Shown here one piece after another: positions 17,931-27,841 of a stretch of DNA of 64,000 nucleotides (its first letter is position 1; each line of letters starts with the position of its first letter). Position numbers and translations under genes: made by a program. The notes beneath the pieces are model-generated. The model was not told where the DNA came from, ran no database searches, and saw only the letters and a list, made by a program, of their open reading frames with translations. Source of the stretch: Nocardioides ginsengisegetis. Lineage in GTDB: Bacteria; Actinomycetota; Actinomycetes; Propionibacteriales; Nocardioidaceae. Location of the stretch: contig NZ_JACGXA010000003.1 in NCBI RefSeq assembly GCF_014138045.1, forward strand, positions 357,466-421,465, given 5' to 3'.

Positions 17931-18805
17931 GTGCCGACCTTGGCGATGACGTTCTCGGCGTAGCGCTCGAGGTGCTCGATCTTCTTCTCCAGCGGCTCGG
18001 TGTCGGGGCCCTTGATGTAGGGCACCCGGAAGCCGACGATGCAGTCGGTGACGCCCTTGTCCTCGAGCCGCTTGATCCCGTCGGGGTCGTAGGCGTCGTA
18101 GGAGATGACGTGCACCTCGAAGTCGTCGCGCTCGTCGCCCTCCGCCTTGCGGATCTCGGCCAGGCGGGCTAGCAGCCGGTCGAGCTCCTCGCCGTCACCG
18201 CCGGCGTGCATCCAGCCGTCGCCCTTCACGACGGCGCGGCGCAGGGCCGCGTCGGCGTGGCCGCCCACCAGCAACGGGATCCGCTCGGTCGGCGCCGGGC
18301 ACTGCTTGAGCGGCGGGAAGTCGTAGAAGTCGCCCCGGTAGCCGAAGAACTCGCCGCTCGTCAGCCCGCGCAGGACATCCATGCACTCGTCCATCCGCTT
18401 GCCGCGGCGCTCCCACGGCACGCCGAGGGCCTCGAAGTCCTCGGGCCAGGGGGACAGGCCGACGCCGAGCCCGAGGCGGTTGCCGGACAGGTGCGCCAGC
18501 GAGGACGCCTGCTTGGCGACCAGCACCGGCGGGCGCACGGGCAGCTTGAGGACGAAGGGCGTGAGCCGCAGGGTGCTGGTCAGCGCGAACAGGTGCGCGC
18601 AGAGCACCATCGTCTCGATGAACTCCTTGTCCTCGAGGAACTCCCGGTCGCCGGTGTCGGTGTAGGGGTAGGTCGAGTCCGACTCCTCCGGGTAGATCAG
18701 GCTGTCGGCCACCGTCATGCTCGTGTAGCCCGCGGCCTCGGCGGCCTGGGCGAGCGGTCCGTAGAAGGACGCCCGGGTCATCGCCTCGGCGTAGGTGAAT
18801 CGCAT
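17927..18805 (-). CDS. LLM-class (F420/FMN-dependent) oxidoreductase
   Basis: Luciferase-like TIM-barrel flavoprotein of 292 residues. Typical blocks are ADSLIYPEE, LTSTLRLTPFVLKLPVRPPVLVAK with LSGNRLGLGVGLSPWPEDF, and IPLLVGGHADAALRRAV, which together mark the bacterial LLM family using F420 or FMN. The ATG at 18805 has a strong ribosome site (GAAGGAGCGAGAGCG). First gene of the minus-strand operon; the KstR-like box lies 54 bp upstream, with repeat copy B in the 5' leader between them. Confidence 0.9.
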   Translation of the reverse strand: MRFTYAEAMTRASFYGPLAQAAEAAGYTSMTVADSLIYPEESDSTYPYTDTGDREFLEDKEFIETMVLCAHLFALTSTLRLTPFVLKLPVRPPVLVAKQASSLAHLSGNRLGLGVGLSPWPEDFEALGVPWERRGKRMDECMDVLRGLTSGEFFGYRGDFYDFPPLKQCPAPTERIPLLVGGHADAALRRAVVKGDGWMHAGGDGEELDRLLARLAEIRKAEGDERDDFEVHVISYDAYDPDGIKRLEDKGVTDCIVGFRVPYIKGPDTEPLEKKIEHLERYAENVIAKVGT

Positions 18806-18820
18806 CGCTCTCGCTCCTTC

Positions 18821-18858
18821 GGTTCCTGAGGAGGTCGCGCAGCGACCGTCTCGAAGGA
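18821..18858 (+). repeat. Dispersed palindromic repeat, copy B (leader of the LLM gene)
   Basis: The core GGTCGC-GCA-GCGACC (18833-18847) is a perfect 6-bp stem with a 3-nt loop, and the arms TCCTGAGGA and TCTCGAAGGA extend the inverted symmetry. It has the same layout and centre as copy A at 16751. Located between the LLM start codon and the KstR-like box, so it would be transcribed as part of the LLM 5' leader. Confidence 0.7.
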
Positions 18859-18872
18859 TAGAACGTGTTCCA
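18859..18872. promoter_or_regulatory. KstR-type operator
   Basis: TAGAACGTGTTCCA fits the published KstR consensus TnnAACnnGTTnnA at every defined position. It sits between divergent genes (LLM operon left, SnoaL-like right) and so could repress both until a steroid-derived CoA thioester releases KstR. A second inverted repeat, TTCCAG-TTTT-CTGGAA (18868-18883), overlaps it and reaches the ribosome site of the plus-strand gene. No kstR gene is in the window. Confidence 0.7.
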
Positions 18873-18893
18873 GTTTTCTGGAAGGGTGGTGTC

Positions 18894-19331
18894 ATGGACG
18901 TCCAGCAGCTCTCCGACCGGCTCGAGATCGCCGACGTGCTGGTCCGGTACACGCGGGCGATCGACACGGGTGACTGGGACCGCCTCGACGCGGTCTTCAC
19001 CCCGGACGCGCAGATCGACTACACGCAGTCCGGCGGGATCGAGGGCGGCTACGCCACGGTCAAGCCGTGGCTGGCCGAGCACCTGCCGATCTTCCCGCGG
19101 CGGATGCACACGCTGGGGCAGGTCGAGGTCCGGTACGACGGAGGTGGTGCGGGTGGCGACGCGGCCGACGTGGCGGCGTACTTCCACAACCCGATGATGA
19201 TGCCGGCAGGCGACGGGGCGGAGGTGCTGGTCGAGTTCGGTGGGATCTACCACCACCGGATGGTCCGCACCGCCGACGGCTGGCGCAGCGAGCGGCTCGT
19301 GGAGGAGCTGGTGTGGAAGCGGGGCCTGTGA
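18894..19331 (+). CDS. SnoaL-like / NTF2-fold protein
   Basis: A 145-residue protein with the cone-shaped NTF2/SnoaL signature: helix LSDRLEIADVLVRYTRAID, then GDWDRLDAVFTPDAQIDYT, and a C-terminal beta region ending VEFGGIYHHRMVRTADGWRSERL. Members include small dehydratases and isomerases such as ketosteroid isomerase-like proteins. The ATG is preceded by GGAAGGGTGG. Its position behind the KstR-type box favours a role in steroid catabolism; the catalytic activity is not proven by sequence. Confidence 0.85.
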   Translation: MDVQQLSDRLEIADVLVRYTRAIDTGDWDRLDAVFTPDAQIDYTQSGGIEGGYATVKPWLAEHLPIFPRRMHTLGQVEVRYDGGGAGGDAADVAAYFHNPMMMPAGDGAEVLVEFGGIYHHRMVRTADGWRSERLVEELVWKRGL

Positions 19332-19401
19332 GGGGAGGCGTCGCGAGCGTCACGCGGCACCCCGTTTGGCCGTCCCCCACCCGTCGCACACAATGGGGGG
19401 C

Positions 19402-19986
19402 GTGTCCGACCACGACTCCCCGACCCGCTCCGAGCACCCGGTCGTCTCCGGCCTGCTGGCCCTCGTCGGCGTCGGCCTGGCCGTCGGCCTGTTCCTGGGC
19501 CTGACCGTGCTGGTCGGCACCCACGTCCTCGGGCTGGGCGACAGCTCCGCGACGTCGGCCTCGACGGGCGGCCAGTCGATGTACCTCCCCAAGCCGGAGA
19601 AGACCCAGCGCGCGTCCGGCCCGCTCATCACGCTCGGCTCGGACGCCTCGCAGGCGCCGTCGGAGACCGCGTCGGCCCAGCCCACCGAGCAGCCCTCGAA
19701 GACCAAGGCCCCGAAGAAGCAGATCTCGCTCTCGGCCGGCCAGACGGCCGTCGCCCCGATGGAGCAGATCGACCTGACCGGCGTCTACCCCGGCGGCGAG
19801 GGCGCGATCCTGCAGGTGCAGCGCTTCACGACCGGCTCGTGGCAGGACTTCCCGGTGACCGTCTCGGTCAGCGACGAGACGTTCTCGACCTACGTCCAGA
19901 CCAGCCAGGGCGGGGTCAACCGGTTCCGCGTCGTCGACACCGACACCGGCCTGGAGTCCAACGAGATCCGGGTGACCGTCGGCTGA
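19402..19986 (+). CDS. Membrane-anchored protein of unknown function
   Basis: A 194-residue protein with one N-terminal transmembrane helix (VVSGLLALVGVGLAVGLFLGL, about residues 13-35), a Ser/Thr/Pro/Lys-rich linker, and an exported beta domain with repeated hydrophobic strands (ISLSAGQTAVAPMEQIDLTG, then VQRFTTGSWQDFPV), resembling a small Ig-like fold. GTG at 19402 is chosen since CACAAT lies exactly 7 nt before it; ATG 19393 is the alternative. A very stable hairpin follows 35 bp after the stop. Confidence 0.72.
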   Translation: MSDHDSPTRSEHPVVSGLLALVGVGLAVGLFLGLTVLVGTHVLGLGDSSATSASTGGQSMYLPKPEKTQRASGPLITLGSDASQAPSETASAQPTEQPSKTKAPKKQISLSAGQTAVAPMEQIDLTGVYPGGEGAILQVQRFTTGSWQDFPVTVSVSDETFSTYVQTSQGGVNRFRVVDTDTGLESNEIRVTVG

Positions 19987-20020
19987 CCGACACGGCACTC
20001 GGGGGCACTCCCCAGACGCC

Positions 20021-20065
20021 GAGAGGGCACTTCGCGGCAGTGTGACTGCCGGGAAGTGCCCTCTC
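20021..20065. terminator. Bidirectional terminator / extended hairpin
   Basis: Arms 20021-20041 and 20045-20065 pair over 20 of 21 positions around loop GTG: GAGAGGGCACTTC with GAAGTGCCCTCTC, and CGGCAGT with ACTGCCG. It lies between two convergent genes. Further GGCACTC / GAGTGCC motifs on either side could extend the structure outward. Confidence 0.75.
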
Positions 20066-20095
20066 GCTGTGCTGTGAGTGCCGGGGAGTGCCGCC

Positions 20096-20950
20096 TCAGC
20101 TGGGGACGTAGTCGAACACGTCCGGGTTGGGGCCGATCCGGCCGTCCTCGCCCTCGTCGAGCGCGCTGATCGCGGCGACCTCGTCGACGCTGAGGGTGAA
20201 GTCGAAGACGTCGAAGTTCTCGCGCATCCGCTCCTCGCGCATCGACTTGGGGAAGACGATGTCGCCGCGCTCGAGGTGCCAGCGCAGCGTGACCTGCGAC
20301 GGCGTCTTGCCGTGCGCGGCCGCGATCTTGCCGATCACCTCGTCGTCGAGGACCTTGCCCTGCGCGATCGGGGACCAGGCCTCGACCTCGACGCCGTGGC
20401 GGATCGAGGCGGCCCGGGCGGCCTCGTTGGTGAAGTAGGGGTGCACCTCGATCTGGTTCACCGCCGGCACGACGCCGGTCTCCTCGATGATCCGGTCCAG
20501 GTGGGCCGGCTGGAAGTTCGAGACGCCGATCGAGGTGGCGCGGCCGTCGGCCACGAACTCGGCGAGGGTGCGCCAGGTCGAGACGAAGTCGCCGTCGTAC
20601 AGCGTGGGCAGCGGCCAGTGGATGAGGAAGAGGTCCACGCGGTCCAGGCCCAGCTTGGTCAGTGACTCCTCGAAGGAGCGTCGGGCGTCGTCGGGGCGGT
20701 GGAAGCCGTTGTTGAGCTTGGTGGTCACGTAGAGCTCGTCGCGGGCGATGCCGGAGGCGGCGATGGCCTCCCCGACGCCCTGCTCGTTCTGGTACATCTG
20801 CGCGGTGTCGATGTGGCGGTAGCCCACCTCGAGCGCGGTCGTCACCGTCTTCGCGGTCTCCTCCGGCGGCACCTGGAAGACCCCGAAGCCGAGCTGGGGG
20901 ATGGTGGTCTGGTCGTTGAGGGTGATCGTGGAAACGGTCATGCCGGGCAT
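20096..20950 (-). CDS. Aldo/keto reductase
   Basis: NADPH-dependent (beta/alpha)8 reductase of 284 residues, AKR5-like (2,5-diketo-gluconate reductase group by general appearance). The catalytic aspartate and tyrosine are in HIDTAQMYQNEQGVGEAI, the lysine in VTTKLNNG, and the histidine in FLIHWPLP. The coenzyme region reads SIGVSNFQ and PIAQGKVL. An ATG 9 nt downstream (MTVSTITLN) is a likely alternative start. Substrate not deducible. Monocistronic, with a terminator at its 3' side. Confidence 0.93.
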   Translation of the reverse strand: MPGMTVSTITLNDQTTIPQLGFGVFQVPPEETAKTVTTALEVGYRHIDTAQMYQNEQGVGEAIAASGIARDELYVTTKLNNGFHRPDDARRSFEESLTKLGLDRVDLFLIHWPLPTLYDGDFVSTWRTLAEFVADGRATSIGVSNFQPAHLDRIIEETGVVPAVNQIEVHPYFTNEAARAASIRHGVEVEAWSPIAQGKVLDDEVIGKIAAAHGKTPSQVTLRWHLERGDIVFPKSMREERMRENFDVFDFTLSVDEVAAISALDEGEDGRIGPNPDVFDYVPS

Positions 20951-21100
20951 GACAACCCATCGCCGCCGAGTATTCCGGATTCCCCCTCCGGGTCGTGATG
21001 CTCACAGTGCGCCCCGCCGCACGCTGGGCAGCACGACCCGAAGATTCTCCTCGCCGGCGGGAACACCGGCGGGCAACCCTGCGTTGGACCCCATGAACAG

Positions 21101-21124
21101 AGTTGAGTTGATCCGACTCAACTT
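21101..21124. promoter_or_regulatory. HAIR element (HspR-binding inverted repeat) before dnaK
   Basis: AGTTGAGT-N7-ACTCAACTT, closely matching the HspR consensus CTTGAGT-N7-ACTCAAG. It sits 75 bp before the dnaK start. HspR is encoded at the end of this same operon, giving negative autoregulation with DnaK as likely co-repressor, as known in Streptomyces and Mycobacterium. The clpB region at 30981 carries the same arms. Confidence 0.9.
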
Positions 21125-21198
21125 GTTTGCCAGACTCGCCGGCGAGGCGCAGGATGGCCCCACTGACACATCACGCTCTACCCCGGAGGTAACTCACC

Positions 21199-23051
<1,853 letters not shown>

Positions 23052-23055
<4 letters not shown>

Positions 23056-23732
23056 CCCCTCCTCCTGACGGAGAGGCCACCGAGCAGCGAGACGTGACCA
23101 CGGAGGGGGAGCCGACCCGGTCGGCTCCCCACCCGGGGTCCTTCGGCGACGCTGCCGCCGAGATGGCCAACGAGACCGAGGTCGAGACGCCGCGCAACGG
23201 TGACTCGGCCCGCAACTCCGACATGGTCGAGGAGGGTTCTCCGATCGACGCGACGACCGACACCGACGGGCTGACCGAGCACGACGAGCTGTCCGCGGCC
23301 CGCACGGCCCTCGCCGAGCGGACCGCCGACCTGCAGCGCCTGCAGGCCGAGTACCTCAACTACAAGCGACGCGTGGACCGCGACCGCGAGCTGATCCGTG
23401 AGAACAGCACGTACGCCGCGCTCGCGCCGATCACCGAGGTGCTCGACACGATCGACCGGGCGCGTGAGCACGCCCCGCTCGAGAACGGCCTCAAGACGGT
23501 GGCCGACCAGCTGGAGCGGATCGTGGCCGGCCTGGGGCTGGCCAAGTTCGGCGCGCCGGGCGATGCCTTCGACCCGACGATCCACGAGGCGTTGTCCCAC
23601 ATCGGTGAGGATGCCGACGTGGAGGTGACCACCTGCAAGGTGATCGCCAAGGCCGGCTACCGGATCGGCGACCGCGTGGTCCGCGCGGCCCAGGTCCTGG
23701 TGGTCGACCCGCCGAGCGGCCCGACCGCCTGA
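23052..23732 (+). CDS. grpE: Nucleotide exchange factor GrpE
   Basis: Promotes ADP release from DnaK. A long disordered acidic N-terminus (residues 1 to about 75) precedes the dimeric coiled coil ([20 protein letters not shown]) and the beta-wing head with [11 protein letters not shown] and [27 protein letters not shown] start at 23052 overlaps the dnaK stop (GTGA). 226 residues, typical for actinobacteria. Confidence 0.96.
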
Positions 23733-23795
23733 CGGGCGCATGGGCACCGGAGTGTGTGAGCTGGACATGAGGGGAACCGAGAGGGGGATGACCGC

Positions 23796-24968
23796 GTGAG
23801 CGCGACCGACGGCATGCGTGCCGACTGGGCCAACAAGGACTTCTACGCCGTGCTCGGCGTCGCGAAGGATGCGTCGGCCGAGGACATCAAGAAGGCCTAC
23901 CGCCGGCTCGCGCGGGCCAACCATCCCGACTCCCACCCCGACGACCCGGCCAAGCACGAGACCTTCAAGAAGGTCGCGGAGGCCTACGACGTCGTCGGGG
24001 ACCCCGAGAAGCGCAAGAAGTACGACGAGATGCGCTCGCTCTACGGCAGCGGTGCGCGGGGTGGGTTCCCCGGCGGCTTCGGCGGCGGCGGGGCCGGAGG
24101 CTTCGACCTCAACGACCTGCTGCGCGACCGCGCCGGCGGTGGCGGCGGCTTCGGCGACATGTTCGGCGACCTGTTCGGTGGCGGCGGTCGACGTACGCAC
24201 CAGCCGCGGCCGCAGAAGGGTGCCGACGTCGAGACGACGGCCACGATCAGCTTCACCGACGCACTCGAGGGCGTCACGATCTCGCTGCGCCTCACCTCCG
24301 ACGCGCCCTGCCCGGACTGCGCCGGCACCGGCGGCAAGCCCGGCACGAAGCCGCACATCTGCCCCGAGTGCGAGGGGGCCGGCTTCGTGGTCGCCTCGGT
24401 CGGCGGCGCGTTCTCGATGAACGAGACCTGCCCCGCCTGCGGTGGCCGTCAGCTCGTCTACGACGAGGCGTGCCCGACCTGTCACGGCTCCGGCCGCGGG
24501 ATGTCGGCGCGCTCGATCCAGGCCCGGATCCCCGCGGGGGTCAAGGACGGCCAGCGGATCCGGCTGCGCGGCAAGGGCGCCGCCGGCGAGAGCGGCGGCC
24601 CGGCAGGGGACCTCTACGTCACCGTCAAGGTCGCCCCGCACCGGCTGTTCGGGCGCAAGGCCGACAACCTCACGCTCGAGGTGCCGGTGTCCTTCGACGA
24701 GGCGGCGCTCGGCGCCGACATCAAGATCCCGACGCTGTCGGGTGCCCCGGTCACGCTGAAGATCCCGGCCGGCACGCCCAACGGACGCACCTTCCGCGTC
24801 CGCGGCAAGGGTGCGCCGAAGCCCGACGGCACGCGCGGTGACCTGCTGGCCACCGTCGAGGTCGTCGTGCCCGCGGTCCTGGACGAGGCGGCGCGGGAGG
24901 CGATCGAGGCCTACCGGGCCGCGACCGCCGGCAAGCCGCTGCGGGCCGGGATGTTCGAGGGCAGCTGA
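23796..24968 (+). CDS. dnaJ: Molecular chaperone DnaJ (Hsp40)
   Basis: A 390-residue type I J-protein: J domain with the HPD motif in ANHPDSHPDD, a Gly/Phe-rich linker (GGFPGGFGGGGAGGF), and a zinc-binding domain with CPDCAGTG, CPECEGAG, CPACGGRQ and CPTCHGSG. The third repeat has lost the usual GxG. The C-terminal substrate-binding part has ARIPAGVKDGQRIRL. Stimulates DnaK ATPase. GTG start; a 63-bp gap separates it from grpE. Actinobacteria often have a second dnaJ elsewhere; this is the operon copy (DnaJ1). Confidence 0.97.
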   Translation: MSATDGMRADWANKDFYAVLGVAKDASAEDIKKAYRRLARANHPDSHPDDPAKHETFKKVAEAYDVVGDPEKRKKYDEMRSLYGSGARGGFPGGFGGGGAGGFDLNDLLRDRAGGGGGFGDMFGDLFGGGGRRTHQPRPQKGADVETTATISFTDALEGVTISLRLTSDAPCPDCAGTGGKPGTKPHICPECEGAGFVVASVGGAFSMNETCPACGGRQLVYDEACPTCHGSGRGMSARSIQARIPAGVKDGQRIRLRGKGAAGESGGPAGDLYVTVKVAPHRLFGRKADNLTLEVPVSFDEAALGADIKIPTLSGAPVTLKIPAGTPNGRTFRVRGKGAPKPDGTRGDLLATVEVVVPAVLDEAAREAIEAYRAATAGKPLRAGMFEGS

Positions 24969-24970
24969 CC

Positions 24971-25411
24971 GTGGCCGCCCGTGAGCCGTTCGGCAACCCC
25001 GGACCCGACGCTGCCGTCTACGTCATCAGCGTCGCGGCCGAGCTCACCGGCCTGCACCCGCAGACGCTGCGGACCTATGAGCGGCTCGGCCTGATCACCC
25101 CCGGACGCACCGGGGGTGGCGGCCGTCGCTACTCCCACCGCGACGTCGAGCTGCTCCGCGAGATCGCCGACCTCACCTCGGTCGGCATCGGCATCGAGGG
25201 CGTCCGCCGCATCCTCGACCTGACCGACCGGGCCGCCGCGCTGGCCGCCCGCAACGAGGAGCTGGTCGCCGAGCTGGAGGCAACCAGGGCGGCCCTGGCC
25301 CAGGCGCTCGCCGCCCGCCGTGACGGCACCCCGCTGCCGCCCAACAAGCTCCCCGTCCTGCGCCGGCCCTCGCCCGGCCAGTCGATGGTCGTGTGGCGGC
25401 GTACGCCCTGA
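24971..25411 (+). CDS. hspR: Heat-shock repressor HspR (MerR family)
   Basis: A 146-residue MerR-type regulator. The winged helix-turn-helix is VYVISVAAELTGLHPQTLRTYERLGLI with GGRRYSHRDVELL, then a helical segment for dimerisation. It represses chaperone operons through HAIR elements, two of which are visible (21101 and 30981). GTG start 2 nt after the dnaJ stop. The C-terminal tail is Pro/Arg-rich. As the last gene of the operon it closes a feedback loop on dnaK and, in trans, clpB. Confidence 0.95.
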   Translation: MAAREPFGNPGPDAAVYVISVAAELTGLHPQTLRTYERLGLITPGRTGGGGRRYSHRDVELLREIADLTSVGIGIEGVRRILDLTDRAAALAARNEELVAELEATRAALAQALAARRDGTPLPPNKLPVLRRPSPGQSMVVWRRTP

Positions 25412-25434
25412 GCAGCCACTGTGACGGAGTCCGC

Positions 25435-25463
25435 TTGACAAAGCCTGTCGCTTTGTAAGGCGC
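25435..25463 (+). promoter_or_regulatory. Promoter with operator-like inverted repeat before the DUF445 gene
   Basis: A consensus -35 hexamer TTGACA (25435-25440) overlaps the perfect inverted repeat ACAAAGC-CTGTC-GCTTTGT (25438-25456). No clean -10 is seen at 17 bp; TGTAAGG at 25455-25461 is the nearest A/T-rich candidate. Overlap of a -35 with dyad symmetry suggests repression by a dimeric regulator that is not identifiable here. Confidence 0.45.
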
Positions 25464-25517
25464 CCCGGCTACTCTCGACCGACCTGTCACGAGGCGGGAC
25501 CGGACCCGAGCGAGGGG

Positions 25518-26840
25518 GTGAGGACGACGTACGCCGCGATCATCGCGTGGCTGCAGGACTGGCTGCGCGACATCAACTGGGTGCACTTCGCGACCATCCC
25601 CGTCTTCACCGGTGTGATCGGCTGGCTGATCAACTGGTCGGGGCTGGTCATGCTGTTCAGCCCGGTGCGGTTCCACGGCGTCCGGATCCCCGGGATGCGC
25701 GAGCTCGCAAGCGTCCTGCCGCGCAAGATCCAGGAGGTGCCGGGCGTCCTGCAGGGCGGCATCGGCTGGCAGGGGATCATCCCGGCGCGCGCCGCCAAGA
25801 TGGGCAGCATCGCCGTCGACAAGGCGATCGCCAAGCTCGGGACGCCGGCGGAGTTCTACCAGCAGCTCGAGCCCGACCGGATCGCCGAGCACATCGTCAC
25901 GGTGTTCCGGCCCGAGATCCCCGAGCTGGTCGACCAGGTGATGGTGCGTGAGCACCCGCGCCTGTGGCGGGACCTGCCGCGGCCGGTGCGGGAGGCGGTC
26001 GTCGACCGGGTCCAGGCCCAGCTGCCGTCGGTGGTCGGCCGGGTCACGACCGAGATCGGCGTCCACATCGACCAGCTGCTCGACCCCAAGATCATGGTGA
26101 TCGACCACTTCCAGAAGAACCCCGCCCTCGTGGTGCGGATCTTCCGCGACTTCGGCCAGCGCGAGCTCAACCTGATGGTGGCCTTCGGGTTCGTCTTCGG
26201 CTTCCTGCTCGGCATCCCGGTCGCGGTCGTGGACAGCATCTTCGGCCTGTGGTGGCTGCTGCCGCTGCTCGGCGTCGTGGTCGGCTGGGTCACCAACGCT
26301 CTCGGCATGTGGCTGATCTTCGAGCCGCCCGAGCCGCGGACCTACTTCGGGATCCGGCACCAGGGCCTGTTCCTGCGCCGCCAGGACCAGGCGGCGGAGG
26401 TCTACGCGCGGATCATCGCCGAGGACGTCATCACGCTCGAGCGGATCGGCGACTTCCTGCTCGACGGTCCCCGCGGCGACCGCACCCGTCAGATGCTGGC
26501 GACCGCGCTGCGGCCCGCGATCGACCAGGCCGCCGGCCCCGCGCGGGCGGCGGTCCGGGTCGCGATGGGCCCCCGGCGCTTCGACACGATCCGGGACTCG
26601 GTGGCCCGCGAGGCGGTCGGGCGCACCCTCACGCCGTTCAAGGACCCGGCCTTCTCCCAGCGGCAGGCGGAGAAGATCAGGGTGCTCATCGCCCGCCGCA
26701 CCAAGGAGCTGCCGCCGCGCGACTTCGTGGAGATGATGCGCGCGGCGATCAAGGAGGACGAGTGGATGCTCTACGCCCACGGCGCCGTCATGGGCCTGGC
26801 GGGGGGCTTCCTCCACCTCGCGATTTTCGGAGTGAGCTGA
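25518..26840 (+). CDS. DUF445 family membrane-associated protein
   Basis: A 440-residue protein with an N-terminal hydrophobic segment (VHFATIPVFTGVIGWLINW), a soluble central part containing repeated PxxxxxLAxxLxxK-type helices (IPGMRELASVLPRKIQEV), two mid hydrophobic segments (LMVAFGFVFGFLLGIPVAV and WWLLPLLGVVVGWVTNALGMW), and a C-terminal hydrophobic tail. This is the layout of DUF445 (YheB/YjiN-like). Function unknown. GTG start preceded by GCGAGGGG. The downstream gene begins on its last base, so the two are coupled. Confidence 0.85.
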   Translation: MRTTYAAIIAWLQDWLRDINWVHFATIPVFTGVIGWLINWSGLVMLFSPVRFHGVRIPGMRELASVLPRKIQEVPGVLQGGIGWQGIIPARAAKMGSIAVDKAIAKLGTPAEFYQQLEPDRIAEHIVTVFRPEIPELVDQVMVREHPRLWRDLPRPVREAVVDRVQAQLPSVVGRVTTEIGVHIDQLLDPKIMVIDHFQKNPALVVRIFRDFGQRELNLMVAFGFVFGFLLGIPVAVVDSIFGLWWLLPLLGVVVGWVTNALGMWLIFEPPEPRTYFGIRHQGLFLRRQDQAAEVYARIIAEDVITLERIGDFLLDGPRGDRTRQMLATALRPAIDQAAGPARAAVRVAMGPRRFDTIRDSVAREAVGRTLTPFKDPAFSQRQAEKIRVLIARRTKELPPRDFVEMMRAAIKEDEWMLYAHGAVMGLAGGFLHLAIFGVS

Positions 26841-27832
26841 TGGCCGTGGAACCCCTCGACCCCTACGACCCCCCTGATGACCGGGCCCCCGAGATCGAGC
26901 ACGACAAGCCCCGGCGTACGCCGCAGGGCGGGCCGCACCTGCCCGACTCGATCGCGCCGGCCGTCGAGGCGCTGCCCGGCCTGGCGCGGGTGGCCGCCTC
27001 GGCCTGGTGGCACACCACCGAGTGGGGCGTGAAGACGTCCGCGAAGGCCGGGCTCCGGCTGGCGCGGGCGGTCACCGACCCCGCCGAGGCGAGCGCCATC
27101 GCGCGTGACGCCACCGAGGCAGCCTCGGTCATCGGCGGCCTGGCGCGCTCGGTCTCCTCCGGGATGCCGCTCGGCAAGGCGCTGGTGACCGCGGGGGAGT
27201 GGCTGGCCGAGCCGCCCGACGAGGTCGTCCCCTCGACCGCGTCGGCGAGCGGGCACGCCGCCGAGCCGCGCCCGACCGGCCCCTCCCTGCGCGAGCGCGG
27301 GGCCGAGCTGCTCGAGCGCTCCCGCGACGTGTGGAACACCGACCAGGCGCACCCCGCCCACGAGCGGATCCTCGACGAGCTCGCACCGGACGAGGCCCGG
27401 ATCCTGCTGCTCCTGCTCGAGGGCGGCCCGCAGCCGAGCGTCGACGTCCGCACGGGTGGCCCGATCGGGATGGTCTCCAGCCAGCTGATCGCGCCCGGCC
27501 TGAGCATGATCGGCGCCCGGGCCGGATGCCGCTACCTCGACCAGGTGCCGTCCTACCTCAACAACCTGTTCCGGCTCGGCCTGGTGTGGTTCAGCCGCGA
27601 GGCGCTGCGCGACCCGATGCCCTACCAGGTGGTCGAGGCGCAGCCTGACGTGCTGGCGGCCGTGCACTCGGTGAAGTTCGCCAAAGTGGTGCGACGCAGC
27701 ATCCACCTCACGCCCTTCGGTGAGGACTTCTGCCGCAAGGTGCTGGTCGACGAGCAGGTCGCCACGGAGACCTTCCCCGAGCACGCTACGCCGCCCGCCC
27801 CCGAGTCGGGAGAGCCCCCACAGGAGCCCTGA
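26840..27832 (+). CDS. Abi-alpha (DUF4393) family protein
   Basis: A 330-residue soluble protein. An N-terminal helical region (AWWHTTEWGVKTSAKAGLRL) is followed by a Pro/Ser linker and the conserved C-terminal half: LDELAPDEARILLLLLEGG, YLNNLFRLGLVWF and the closing LTPFGEDFCRKVL. The last block and the DEARIL block are the family hallmark. Named after a lactococcal abortive-infection protein, but most homologues are uncharacterised, so phage defence is only a possibility. ATG overlaps the DUF445 stop (TGATG). Confidence 0.72.
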   Translation: MAVEPLDPYDPPDDRAPEIEHDKPRRTPQGGPHLPDSIAPAVEALPGLARVAASAWWHTTEWGVKTSAKAGLRLARAVTDPAEASAIARDATEAASVIGGLARSVSSGMPLGKALVTAGEWLAEPPDEVVPSTASASGHAAEPRPTGPSLRERGAELLERSRDVWNTDQAHPAHERILDELAPDEARILLLLLEGGPQPSVDVRTGGPIGMVSSQLIAPGLSMIGARAGCRYLDQVPSYLNNLFRLGLVWFSREALRDPMPYQVVEAQPDVLAAVHSVKFAKVVRRSIHLTPFGEDFCRKVLVDEQVATETFPEHATPPAPESGEPPQEP

Positions 27833-27841
27833 CCGCCCCGC

